From contig CAXXDH010000003.1 in the NCBI GenBank assembly GCA_963677785.2, positions 434,001-498,000 of the forward strand: a stretch of 64,000 bases of DNA, in the 5' to 3' direction. The stretch is from G963665495 sp963677785 (GTDB lineage: Bacteria; Desulfobacterota; Desulfovibrionia; Desulfovibrionales; Desulfovibrionaceae). The notes below the pieces were generated by a model. That model was given only the letters and a program-made list of their open reading frames with translations. It was not told where the DNA came from and made no database searches. Below are positions 9,425 to 16,655 of the stretch, piece by piece; the stretch's first letter is position 1; each line of letters starts with the position of its first letter. The translations under genes and the position numbers were made by a program.

Positions 9425-10434
9425 ACATCTGGGACGACCTGACAACCAATCCCGCAGCCTTTTCCTTTTTCCAGGCCATCCGTCTGGTACGTTTTCACGT
9501 GGAAAACGATCTGGGGCACAGGGCCGGAGATTTCTATTCGACCTATCTGCGTATCCGCCCGGAACTGTCCCTGGCTTTCCCCGGCACCGACATCACCAAA
9601 CTGGATGAACTAGCCGAAGAAGAGGACGACTCCTCGGACGCTACGCTCCTCTACCGCATCGAAGCCACGTTTCTCGGACTCTACGGTTCGTCCTCGCCCC
9701 TGCCCACATTTTATACGGAAGACCTGCTGGACCAGGATTCCGACGACATCTCCGTGGTCCGGGACTTCATCGACATCGTCAACTATCCGCTTTTTCCTCT
9801 GGTCATCCAGGGATGGACGCGCTTCCGCCCGGTCATCAAGGTCATCGACGAGGAAAACGAACGCTATCTGGAGCTGCTTTACTGCCTGCTCGGCCTGGGC
9901 TTTCCCGAACTGCGCCGCAACCTGCCGCATACCTACCAGCTGTTGCGCTACATCGGCCTGTTCACCCAATGGCCGCGCTCCGCCCTCGGGCTCAAAACCG
10001 TTGTGGCGGACGCACTGGGCATTGCGGAGGTGGACATCGAACCCTGTATAGCGCGACGCGTCAAAATTCCCGAAGACCAGCGCTTTTTTCTGGGTGAAAC
10101 CAACAATACGCTTGGTGACGAGTGCTACCTCGGCGGGGAAGTCGACGACCGCCTGGGAAAATTCAAATTAATTGTCGGCCCCATGGACGAAGAGGCCTAC
10201 CACTCGTGCCTGCCGCAATCAAAAAACTATTTCTGGCTCGAAGAACTGATCACCTTGTACGTTTCGCAACCCCTCGAATGTGATCTGGAACTGGTGCTCA
10301 ACCCGGAAGAAGCCCGGCATCCGTGCCTGGGCCAGGAAAAATGGGGTTCCCTGGGGTACGACTGCTGGCTCTATTCGACGGACATACCCGTTGAAAGCAA
10401 AGCCGGATTTTCTCTACATGCGTTCAACGTTTAA
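9388..10434 (+). CDS. tssG: TssG, T6SS baseplate subunit
   Basis: 348 aa, typical of TssG/VasB. It has the family pattern of an N-terminal FFQAIRLVR, then SLAFPGTDI, a segment with EATFLGLYGSSSPLPTFYTE, and YYxxLLGLG-like text followed by LKTVVADALG. It partners TssF in the baseplate. The ATG lies inside the end of tssF. clpV starts 16 bases after the stop. Confidence 0.94.
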   Translation: MADAHRGSPASLNIWDDLTTNPAAFSFFQAIRLVRFHVENDLGHRAGDFYSTYLRIRPELSLAFPGTDITKLDELAEEEDDSSDATLLYRIEATFLGLYGSSSPLPTFYTEDLLDQDSDDISVVRDFIDIVNYPLFPLVIQGWTRFRPVIKVIDEENERYLELLYCLLGLGFPELRRNLPHTYQLLRYIGLFTQWPRSALGLKTVVADALGIAEVDIEPCIARRVKIPEDQRFFLGETNNTLGDECYLGGEVDDRLGKFKLIVGPMDEEAYHSCLPQSKNYFWLEELITLYVSQPLECDLELVLNPEEARHPCLGQEKWGSLGYDCWLYSTDIPVESKAGFSLHAFNV

Positions 10435-10450
10435 AAAAGGACGGTAATGT

Positions 10451-13165
10451 ATGGTCAATGTGGATATGAAATCACTGCTCTCCAAGCTCAATGGATTCTG
10501 TACGACCACGTTGCACAATGCGGCCGGTCTTTGCGTTTCCCGGACTCATTACGAGGTCATGGTCGAACATTTTCTGCTCAAATGTCTGGAAACGCCGCAA
10601 AGCGATCTGCCGCTGATCCTGCGCAGATTCGAAATAGACCCCAGCCGGGTCATCCAGGCCCTGACCGACGCCATAGAAGAATTGAAAAGCGGCAATGCGG
10701 GCAAACCCGTTTTCTCGCCAATGCTGCTCGAACTCTGCGAAAATGCCTGGATGGTTTCTTCCATAGACCTGGGCGAAGCCAAGATCCGTTCCGGCGCCAT
10801 GTTCTTGGCTTTCCTGAAAAAGCCCGCCTTTTTCGGCAACAGCCGCTGGTCCGACCTGCTCACCACCATCAGCCGTGACACCCTGCAGCAGGAATTCTGG
10901 ACCATCATCAAGGCCTCCAGCGAACAACGCGCGCCTGATCGCGGCGCTGCTGCAGCCGGCGCGCCCGGCGCGGCGCCCCAGGGCGACGGAAGCTTCCTGG
11001 CCCGCTTCTGCCAGGATTTCACCGCCCGCGCACGGGAAGGCAAAATCGACCCGGTGTTCGGCCGCGACAATGAAATCCGCCAGATCGTGGACATTCTGGC
11101 CCGGCGCAGAAAAAACAACCCCATCCTGGTGGGCGAGCCCGGCGTAGGTAAAACCGCCGCCATTGAGGGCATGGCCCTGCGGATCATTGAGGGCGACGTG
11201 CCGGACATGCTCAGGGACGTCACCCTGCTCGGCCTGGACATGGGCGCTCTGGAAGCCGGCGCGGGCATGAAAGGCGAATTTGAAAACCGGCTCAAAGGCG
11301 TGCTGGACGAAATCAAGTCCTCTGAAAAACCCATCATCCTGTTTATCGACGAAGCGCATACGCTCGTGGGCGCGGGTGGTCAGGCAGGGGGCAGCGACGC
11401 GGCCAACCTGCTCAAACCCGCACTGGCGCGCGGCGAACTCAAAACCTGCGCCGCCACCACCTGGAGCGAGTACAAGAAATATTTCGAAAAAGATCCGGCC
11501 CTGGCCCGGCGTTTCCAGCTCATCAAGCTCGCCGAGCCCTCTGTGGAGACCACGGTGCTCATCCTGCAGGGCATCAAGGACAATCTGGAAAAGGCCCACA
11601 AAGTCATCATGCGCAACGACGCCATGGAAGCCGCGGCTGATTTCGCCCACCGCTACATCTCCGGACGTTTTCTGCCGGACAAGGCCATCGACCTGGTGGA
11701 TACGGCCGCCGCGCGCGTCAAAATCAACCTCAGCGGCAAACCCGCGCTCCTGGAAGATACCGAACGGTCCATCCAGGCCGGCGAACGGGTCAAACGCGCG
11801 CTGGAGCGCGACCGCGACAACGGCGTGGCCATAGATGAGGACAAATACCAGGAAACCGTGGACGGCATCGCGGCCAACACGGCCAAAGCCGCGGAAATCA
11901 AGAAACGCTGGCTGAAAGAAAAAGAGGCCGCGCATCAGGTGCTCAACCTGCGCGATCAGATTCACGCATTGCGCTCGGGCGAGGAACTGCCCGCAGCAGT
12001 GCCGGAAACCGCGGAAGAAGGCGCCGAGTCCGAAGCCGACGCACAACCCGAACCAGCAGCCTCCGCACCGACTCTGGATGAGCTCATGGAACAGCTCGAC
12101 GCCGCGGCCAAGGCTCTGGAAGAGCTGCAAGGCGATACGCCCATGGTGCAGATCGAAGTCAACCCCGACCTGGTCGGCCAGGTGGTCTCGGACTGGACCG
12201 GCATCCCGCTGGGCAAAGTGGCCAGGGACGAATCGGCCGTGCTGCTCAACCTCTCCGGCCAGCTCAAGGAACGGATCAAGGGCCAGGACCAGGCCCTGGA
12301 CGGCATCACCGAAGTCATCAAGGCCGCCAAGACCGGCATCAAAAACCCCAACCAGCCCCTGGGCGTGTTCCTGCTGGTGGGCCCGAGCGGCGTGGGCAAA
12401 ACCGAAACCGGACTGTCTCTGGCGGATCTGATCTTCGGCGGCGAACAAAACATCGTGACCATCAACATGAGCGAATTCAAGGAAAGCCACACCGTCAGCC
12501 GCCTGATCGGCTCGCCTCCCGGATACGTGGGCTACGGCGAAGGCGGCATGCTCACCGAAGCCGTACGCCAGAATCCCTATTCCGTCGTCCTGCTGGACGA
12601 AGTGGAAAAGGCCCATCTCAGCGTCATGGAGCTGTTCTACCAGGTCTTCGACAAGGGCATGCTCTCGGACGGCGAAGGCAAGGAAATCAATTTCAAGAAC
12701 ACCATCATCATCCTTACCAGCAACCTGGCCACGGACGTCATCCAGGAAATGACCAACATGGAAGAAGCGCCGCCCATCGACGCGGTCACGTCGGCCGTAC
12801 GTCCGCTGCTCTCCGAGCACTTCAAACCAGCGTTGCTGGCGCGGATGAACGTACTGCCCTACTACAGCCTGCGCGGCGACGCCATGCGCGGCATCGTGGG
12901 CCTGAAGCTGCAGAAGCTCAAGACCATGCTGCACGAGAACAACAAAATGGTCCTGACCTGGACCGACAAGGTCGTGGACCAGATCACCGAACGCTGCACC
13001 GAAGTGGAAACCGGCGCTCGTAATATCGAATACATCATCAACGGCAATGTCCTTCCCCAGCTCTCGCAGACCATCCTCGAACACATGACCGAAGGCGGCA
13101 TGCCTGCACAGGTCGAACTGGATATCGACGACTCGGGCAGCTTTGTCATGAATTTCGGGGATTAA
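10451..13165 (+). CDS. clpV: TssH/ClpV, AAA+ ATPase that recycles the sheath
   Basis: 904 aa. An N-terminal Clp_N-type domain (about 1-160) is followed by an Ala/Pro/Gly-rich linker, a first AAA+ module with Walker A GEPGVGKTA (about 226) and Walker B ILFIDEAH, a ClpB-like middle domain (about 420-560, with an extra Glu/Ala-rich insertion), and a second AAA+ module with Walker A GPSGVGKTE (about 642) and Walker B VVLLDEVEKAH. In T6SS loci this protein disassembles contracted TssB/TssC sheaths. Position at the end of the baseplate set supports TssH rather than ClpB. A palindromic repeat follows at once. Confidence 0.96.
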   Translation: MVNVDMKSLLSKLNGFCTTTLHNAAGLCVSRTHYEVMVEHFLLKCLETPQSDLPLILRRFEIDPSRVIQALTDAIEELKSGNAGKPVFSPMLLELCENAWMVSSIDLGEAKIRSGAMFLAFLKKPAFFGNSRWSDLLTTISRDTLQQEFWTIIKASSEQRAPDRGAAAAGAPGAAPQGDGSFLARFCQDFTARAREGKIDPVFGRDNEIRQIVDILARRRKNNPILVGEPGVGKTAAIEGMALRIIEGDVPDMLRDVTLLGLDMGALEAGAGMKGEFENRLKGVLDEIKSSEKPIILFIDEAHTLVGAGGQAGGSDAANLLKPALARGELKTCAATTWSEYKKYFEKDPALARRFQLIKLAEPSVETTVLILQGIKDNLEKAHKVIMRNDAMEAAADFAHRYISGRFLPDKAIDLVDTAAARVKINLSGKPALLEDTERSIQAGERVKRALERDRDNGVAIDEDKYQETVDGIAANTAKAAEIKKRWLKEKEAAHQVLNLRDQIHALRSGEELPAAVPETAEEGAESEADAQPEPAASAPTLDELMEQLDAAAKALEELQGDTPMVQIEVNPDLVGQVVSDWTGIPLGKVARDESAVLLNLSGQLKERIKGQDQALDGITEVIKAAKTGIKNPNQPLGVFLLVGPSGVGKTETGLSLADLIFGGEQNIVTINMSEFKESHTVSRLIGSPPGYVGYGEGGMLTEAVRQNPYSVVLLDEVEKAHLSVMELFYQVFDKGMLSDGEGKEINFKNTIIILTSNLATDVIQEMTNMEEAPPIDAVTSAVRPLLSEHFKPALLARMNVLPYYSLRGDAMRGIVGLKLQKLKTMLHENNKMVLTWTDKVVDQITERCTEVETGARNIEYIINGNVLPQLSQTILEHMTEGGMPAQVELDIDDSGSFVMNFGD

Positions 13166-13170
13166 AAGAA

Positions 13171-13318
13171 ATGCCTCCGGCGGCTCAGGAACCTTTTTGA
13201 AAAAAGGTTCCTGAGAACCTCCAAAAACTTTAACAGGGTAACCATATAGTCCCGCTAACAGTTTTGGGAGATTCCAAAGAACCCTTTTTCAAAAGGGTTC
13301 TTTGGCCGCCAGAGGCAT
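13171..13318. repeat. large nested palindromic intergenic repeat (copy 1)
   Basis: Outer arms ATGCCTCCGGCGGC (13171-13184) and GCCGCCAGAGGCAT (13305-13318) pair with one mismatch. Inside are two strong hairpins (aggaacctttt.../...aaaaggttcct and aaagaaccctttt.../...aaaagggttcttt) and a central one (ctccaaaaact / agttttgggag). The same arm sequence recurs at 14135, 16410, 40125 and 43971, always between genes. It may also stop transcription after clpV. Confidence 0.75.
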
Positions 13319-13352
13319 AGCAACACCCCAGACCATTTTCAAGAGGACCGGC

Positions 13353-14126
13353 ATGAAGAAACATATCTGGATTACCGCCCTGGAAAAGGACGAGGACAAG
13401 GCCAAAGCCGTTTTTCAGACCGCGAGCAAGTACGGGCTGGAGACCGGCGGCCATTTCTGGTTGAACGACCCTGAGAAAATGGAATGGGCCGGAGCCGCGC
13501 CCGAACTGCTCAAACCCGAGACCGTACTCTGGATCATCGCGGGTTCCGTCGCTTCCTTCCAAGACCCCGGCAACCGGTTCGGCCTGTCGCTGCTGGCGCT
13601 GATGCTCCAGGCGGAAAAAGGGCACGGATTTCCCATCATCATCCAGCCCTATGACGGCGAAATCAATCCCGACGATCTGCCTACGCCGCTCAAAAGCGCT
13701 GAATACGTCAAGCCCTCCCTGTTGGGACCCAAGGTGGCTGCCAAGGCCAACATCCCGCCCAAACCGGTGCAGCTGGAATACCGGCTCGTGCCCCATCCGT
13801 TGCCGGGTATCGGGCTCTGGCTGGAAATCGGCCCGACCAAAGGGCACACCTGGAAAGGAGTCATGGCCGGCGTGGACAGCGGCCAGATCGACGCCATGGG
13901 AGTGGGAGAAACTCAAAAAATCCCGGAAAAATCCATCCTGGAATACCCCATGAAAGGGCTCAAACTCCAGGCCGGAACAGCCGAATACGACGCCTGGGCC
14001 GTCAAAAACGAACTCAGCGACGCGCTCTCCTTTTACGTCCGCATCCGCGAAACGCCCAAAAGCCTGCTTTTCGGCGAGTTCTCCGACAGCGAAGACGCCG
14101 AAGTCTTTCTGCTGGATTTGCAGTAA
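13353..14126 (+). CDS. T6SS-linked protein of unknown function
   Basis: 257 aa from the ATG preceded by AGAGGA. No family is recognised. It is soluble with no signal peptide or membrane segment. The N-terminal third alternates beta and alpha (HIWITAL..., then ETVLWIIAGS and a helix SLLALMLQAEKG followed by FPIIIQPYDG), suggesting a Rossmann-like or receptor-like fold; the C-terminal part is beta-rich and ends in a strand (AEVFLLDLQ). It lies downstream of clpV, separated by a palindromic repeat, and is convergent with the TssB-TssC-like gene. Its place suggests a T6SS accessory role, but this is inference from position only. Confidence 0.6.
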   Translation: MKKHIWITALEKDEDKAKAVFQTASKYGLETGGHFWLNDPEKMEWAGAAPELLKPETVLWIIAGSVASFQDPGNRFGLSLLALMLQAEKGHGFPIIIQPYDGEINPDDLPTPLKSAEYVKPSLLGPKVAAKANIPPKPVQLEYRLVPHPLPGIGLWLEIGPTKGHTWKGVMAGVDSGQIDAMGVGETQKIPEKSILEYPMKGLKLQAGTAEYDAWAVKNELSDALSFYVRIRETPKSLLFGEFSDSEDAEVFLLDLQ

Positions 14127-14134
14127 TACGTAAA

Positions 14135-14195
14135 ATGCTCCGGCGGCCTACGAACCCTTTGTAAAAGGGTTCCTGAACCGCCGGAGGCATTTCTT
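14135..14195. terminator. bidirectional terminator built from palindromic repeat (copy 2)
   Basis: AATGCTCCGGCGGC and ACCGCCGGAGGCAT form the outer stem, enclosing gaaccctttgtaaaagggttc. It is followed by TTCTTTTTT on the plus strand and lies between two convergent genes. Same family as the repeat at 13171. Confidence 0.8.
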
Positions 14196-14197
14196 TT

Positions 14198-15784
14198 TTA
14201 CCAGCTGAAGTTGAATTCGATGCGGTTGGCGCCGGCCAGGACCGAGTGCGGCGGGGTAAAGGCAATCCGCAGGGCTATGCCGTTTTCCGCCTGCCCGAGC
14301 GGGGTGATTTCCAGATCACGCGGACCGGGCTGGCCGGTCAGCTCGAAAAACAGTTCGAAGGCCCGGCTGAGGTTCTGTCCGATGTCCCCCTGGCTGATCT
14401 GCGCGTCGAGATTTTCCTTGCACCAGAAAAAGAATCCCAGCACCTGGTTCAGAAACAACTGCCCGCGAACGGCTGCGCCCGCGGCAGTGGCCTCTTTGGG
14501 GATGATGGCGATGTCCTTGTAGAGCGCGCCCACCAGCGGCGTGATGCCGCTTTCGACGAATTCATGGATCCGGTCTTCGGACATGGCGCTCTGAGTGGGC
14601 ATGGGGCCCGAGCCTTTGACCTCGGCCACGGGCAGATTTTCCAGCCGCACTGTGGCGTAATCCGTGAATCTGCAGGGCCAGCCGTGTTCGGCCACGCTTT
14701 TGGCCACCACGGCGCCGAGCGCGTACGCGGGACTGGTCCACAGCGGTTCGGCCTCGGAGAAATAGGGAGCTTTCGGTTTGTTGTCCTCGCCGTAGGCGCC
14801 CCGGCTGAGAAAGGGGTTGACCATGGCGATCAGCCAGTTGGCTTCGGGCTGCTGCTGCAGGTTCCGCCACTTGGCAAAGGCCGCGTCTTCGAGAAAATGT
14901 TTGAGATACTGCACCTTGCCCAGTTCGGCCCAGGTTTCGAGATGAAAAAATCCGGGCGTCAGCTGCAGGGCCACGGGGGCCAGCAGATTGTCGCCGAATG
15001 CGGCGGCGGCCTTGATTTCCTCAATGCCTTTGGGGGAGGAGTCAAAGGCAAGGTCCAGCAGAATCAACTGCGGCAAGCTTTCGGCCAGCACGGGCAGCAG
15101 ATTGTCCAGAACGTCCGTGAGACCTTCCGCTGCAACGGATCCGATGAAAAACTTGACCCGTGCGCCCTCTTTGACGTTGCCCTGCTTGCAAAGCTGCTCA
15201 ACGCCCCGCCAAGCAGACTCGAAGGTCTTAAATGCGACCGTGTCGTAGACGCAGCGCAGCAGCGAGGCAATAAGGCTTTCAGCCTGGGCTTTCCAGGCGG
15301 AGGGGCCGCCGCTTCCGGGCGCGGGTGCGGAACCGCCCGAAGTGGCCACCATGGACAGCAGGTCGTCCAAAGCGTCGTTACCTGCTGCGGAAGCGGCCTG
15401 GGACGCCGTATTGTCCAGTTGCAGATCCAGCGGCAGATCGACGAACTGCGTCCGCAGCATGCCAGCCAGGGCGTCCGGACGCTCGCCCGAAGCAATCCCC
15501 TGTTCGAGGGCCTTGCGCGCGTTGTTCAATTGCTGCAGGTAGGGCGAACATTCGAGCAGCCCCTGGGGCCGCAGGTCGCGCAGGCTTTTGGGCGCCAGGG
15601 TAATCCAGCCGTCCGGACACAAGGACTTGGGAACTTCCAGCCGCAGCACCGGACTCAGATCCGCCATGGCCTCATCCATGGAAGCCAGATCCACGGGAAC
15701 AAGACGCGGCGTATAGTTTCCCTCGGGAACAGGGCTGAACGGCCCCAAAGCTACAATAGTATACGGAAAATCTTCCAGTTGCAT
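14198..15784 (-). CDS. fused TssB-TssC-like sheath-domain protein
   Basis: 528 aa. The N-terminal about 170 residues resemble TssB (PRLVPVDLASMDEAMADLSPVLRLEVP, like the TssB 'DRDNFDEVL...LRFSVP' block, and a helical LRPQGLLECSPYLQQLNNARKALEQ segment). After a Gly/Ser/Pro-rich linker (about 165-185) the rest follows TssC: FKTFESAWRGVEQL, LKHFLEDAAFAKWRNL, a PAYALGAVVAKSVAEHGWPCRF block and a final handle-like ITPLVGALYKDIAIIPKEA. Order and spacing match TssC, but many conserved TssC residues differ from the real TssC at 5083-6570. GGAGG precedes the ATG. It is encoded on the opposite strand to the main operon. It could be an accessory sheath, cap or baseplate-linked protein; the function is not established here. 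Confidence 0.72.
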   Translation of the reverse strand: MQLEDFPYTIVALGPFSPVPEGNYTPRLVPVDLASMDEAMADLSPVLRLEVPKSLCPDGWITLAPKSLRDLRPQGLLECSPYLQQLNNARKALEQGIASGERPDALAGMLRTQFVDLPLDLQLDNTASQAASAAGNDALDDLLSMVATSGGSAPAPGSGGPSAWKAQAESLIASLLRCVYDTVAFKTFESAWRGVEQLCKQGNVKEGARVKFFIGSVAAEGLTDVLDNLLPVLAESLPQLILLDLAFDSSPKGIEEIKAAAAFGDNLLAPVALQLTPGFFHLETWAELGKVQYLKHFLEDAAFAKWRNLQQQPEANWLIAMVNPFLSRGAYGEDNKPKAPYFSEAEPLWTSPAYALGAVVAKSVAEHGWPCRFTDYATVRLENLPVAEVKGSGPMPTQSAMSEDRIHEFVESGITPLVGALYKDIAIIPKEATAAGAAVRGQLFLNQVLGFFFWCKENLDAQISQGDIGQNLSRAFELFFELTGQPGPRDLEITPLGQAENGIALRIAFTPPHSVLAGANRIEFNFSW

Positions 15785-15982
15785 AAGGCCTCCATCAGCT
15801 TGAAGTCGTCCACATCAGCCGCTTCGGCTTTGCGGCCAATGCCGGGCAGAATTACCGTGCCGTCGGGCACACCTTTAATACCATACGCACTATTTGACGC
15901 TTTTACGCGTTTCAGACCCAGCCCGCAACACGGATGCCTGTTTACGCGGCGGGTCTGCCCGCAGCCATACACCAGCATCATT

Positions 15983-16014
15983 TTGACAACATGCCAACCG
16001 GGTGGCATTACTTT
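15983..16014 (+). promoter_or_regulatory. promoter and operator-like palindrome before the SMR gene
   Basis: TTGACA (15983-15988) is a good -35. A perfect inverted repeat ATGCCA-N6-TGGCAT (15991-16008) sits in the spacer, where a repressor would block polymerase. A weak -10 (cattac or tacttt) overlaps its right edge. No regulator gene lies adjacent. Confidence 0.45.
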
Positions 16015-16042
16015 GTAAAAATACCGTCAGAAGGACAAACCC

Positions 16043-16387
16043 ATGCCGAAATTGTTCGTAGCCTATCTTCTTCTGTTTCTTGCGATCGTATTCGAAGTGG
16101 TCGGCACCACGCTTTTGCAGAAATCCCAACAATTCACCAGGTTCTGGCCATCCGCAGGAGTTCTGGTTTGCTATGTCGTCTCGTTCGTCCTGCTGTCGCA
16201 TGTCCTCAAATATATTCCTCTCGGAATAGCCTACGCCATCTGGGCCGGAGTGGGCATCATTCTGACAGCCGTGGTCAGCGTGCTCCTGTTTCGACAGAGC
16301 CTGGACCTGGGAGCCATCATCGGCATCGCGTTGATCATCTCCGGTGTTGTGGTCACCAACCTGTTTTCCCGCTCCCTGATGCATTAA
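16043..16387 (+). CDS. small multidrug resistance (SMR) exporter, EmrE type
   Basis: 114 aa with four hydrophobic helices. Helix 1 carries the family Glu in AIVFEVVGTT. The loop and helix 2 have WPSAGVLVCYVVSF, and helix 3 has the highly conserved IAYAIWAGVGI. The C-terminus VVVTNLFSRS matches EmrE rather than the guanidine exporter Gdx/SugE branch. Such proteins work as dimers in the inner membrane, exchanging protons for quaternary cations. AGAAGGA lies before the ATG. It is a single-gene unit flanked by palindromic repeats. Confidence 0.9.
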   Translation: MPKLFVAYLLLFLAIVFEVVGTTLLQKSQQFTRFWPSAGVLVCYVVSFVLLSHVLKYIPLGIAYAIWAGVGIILTAVVSVLLFRQSLDLGAIIGIALIISGVVVTNLFSRSLMH

Positions 16388-16409
16388 TGCATTTTTACTT
16401 TAAAATAGT

Positions 16410-16590
16410 ATGGCCTCCGGCGGCTAAAGAACTTTTTACCTGAAAAAACTATTCGATATTATACACTGTTATAAATTTAACTACGCGCGGGTCCAGGCTT
16501 ACAGCCCGTTAGTGAGCTCGCGAGCTTACGGGCTGTTATGACCCCGTGGGTGGACGTTCCCCCCTGGCGGGGTTTGGGGCAGGGCCCCAA
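16410..16590. repeat. palindromic intergenic repeat (copy 3) with nested hairpin
   Basis: Starts ATGGCCTCCGGCGGCTAAAGAAC like the other copies and carries the 'cgcgggtccagg ... ggacgttcccccctggcgggg' tail also seen at 40198-40255. In this copy the tail is split by a separate perfect hairpin (16501-16536): ACAGCCCGT and ACGGGCTGT as outer arms with AGCTCGCGAGCT inside. No gene is seen between 16388 and 16655. Confidence 0.65.
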
Positions 16591-16655
16591 TTATATCATT
16601 TCAAAGTTAAACTGCTCTAAAACGCAGCGTACCGGGGCGAAAATACGAGCCCGAA

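Noticed and set aside
10472..13084. 870-codon minus-strand open frame
   Set aside because: Mirror of clpV; no family motif.
15991..16008. guanidine riboswitch before the SMR gene
   Set aside because: Only one stem, without the ACGR loops of the class II or the known class I/III sequences; read instead as an operator palindrome.
14246..16018. 590-codon plus-strand open frame
   Set aside because: Antisense to the fused TssB-TssC-like gene, which has real family motifs and an RBS; GC-rich third positions create the mirror frame.
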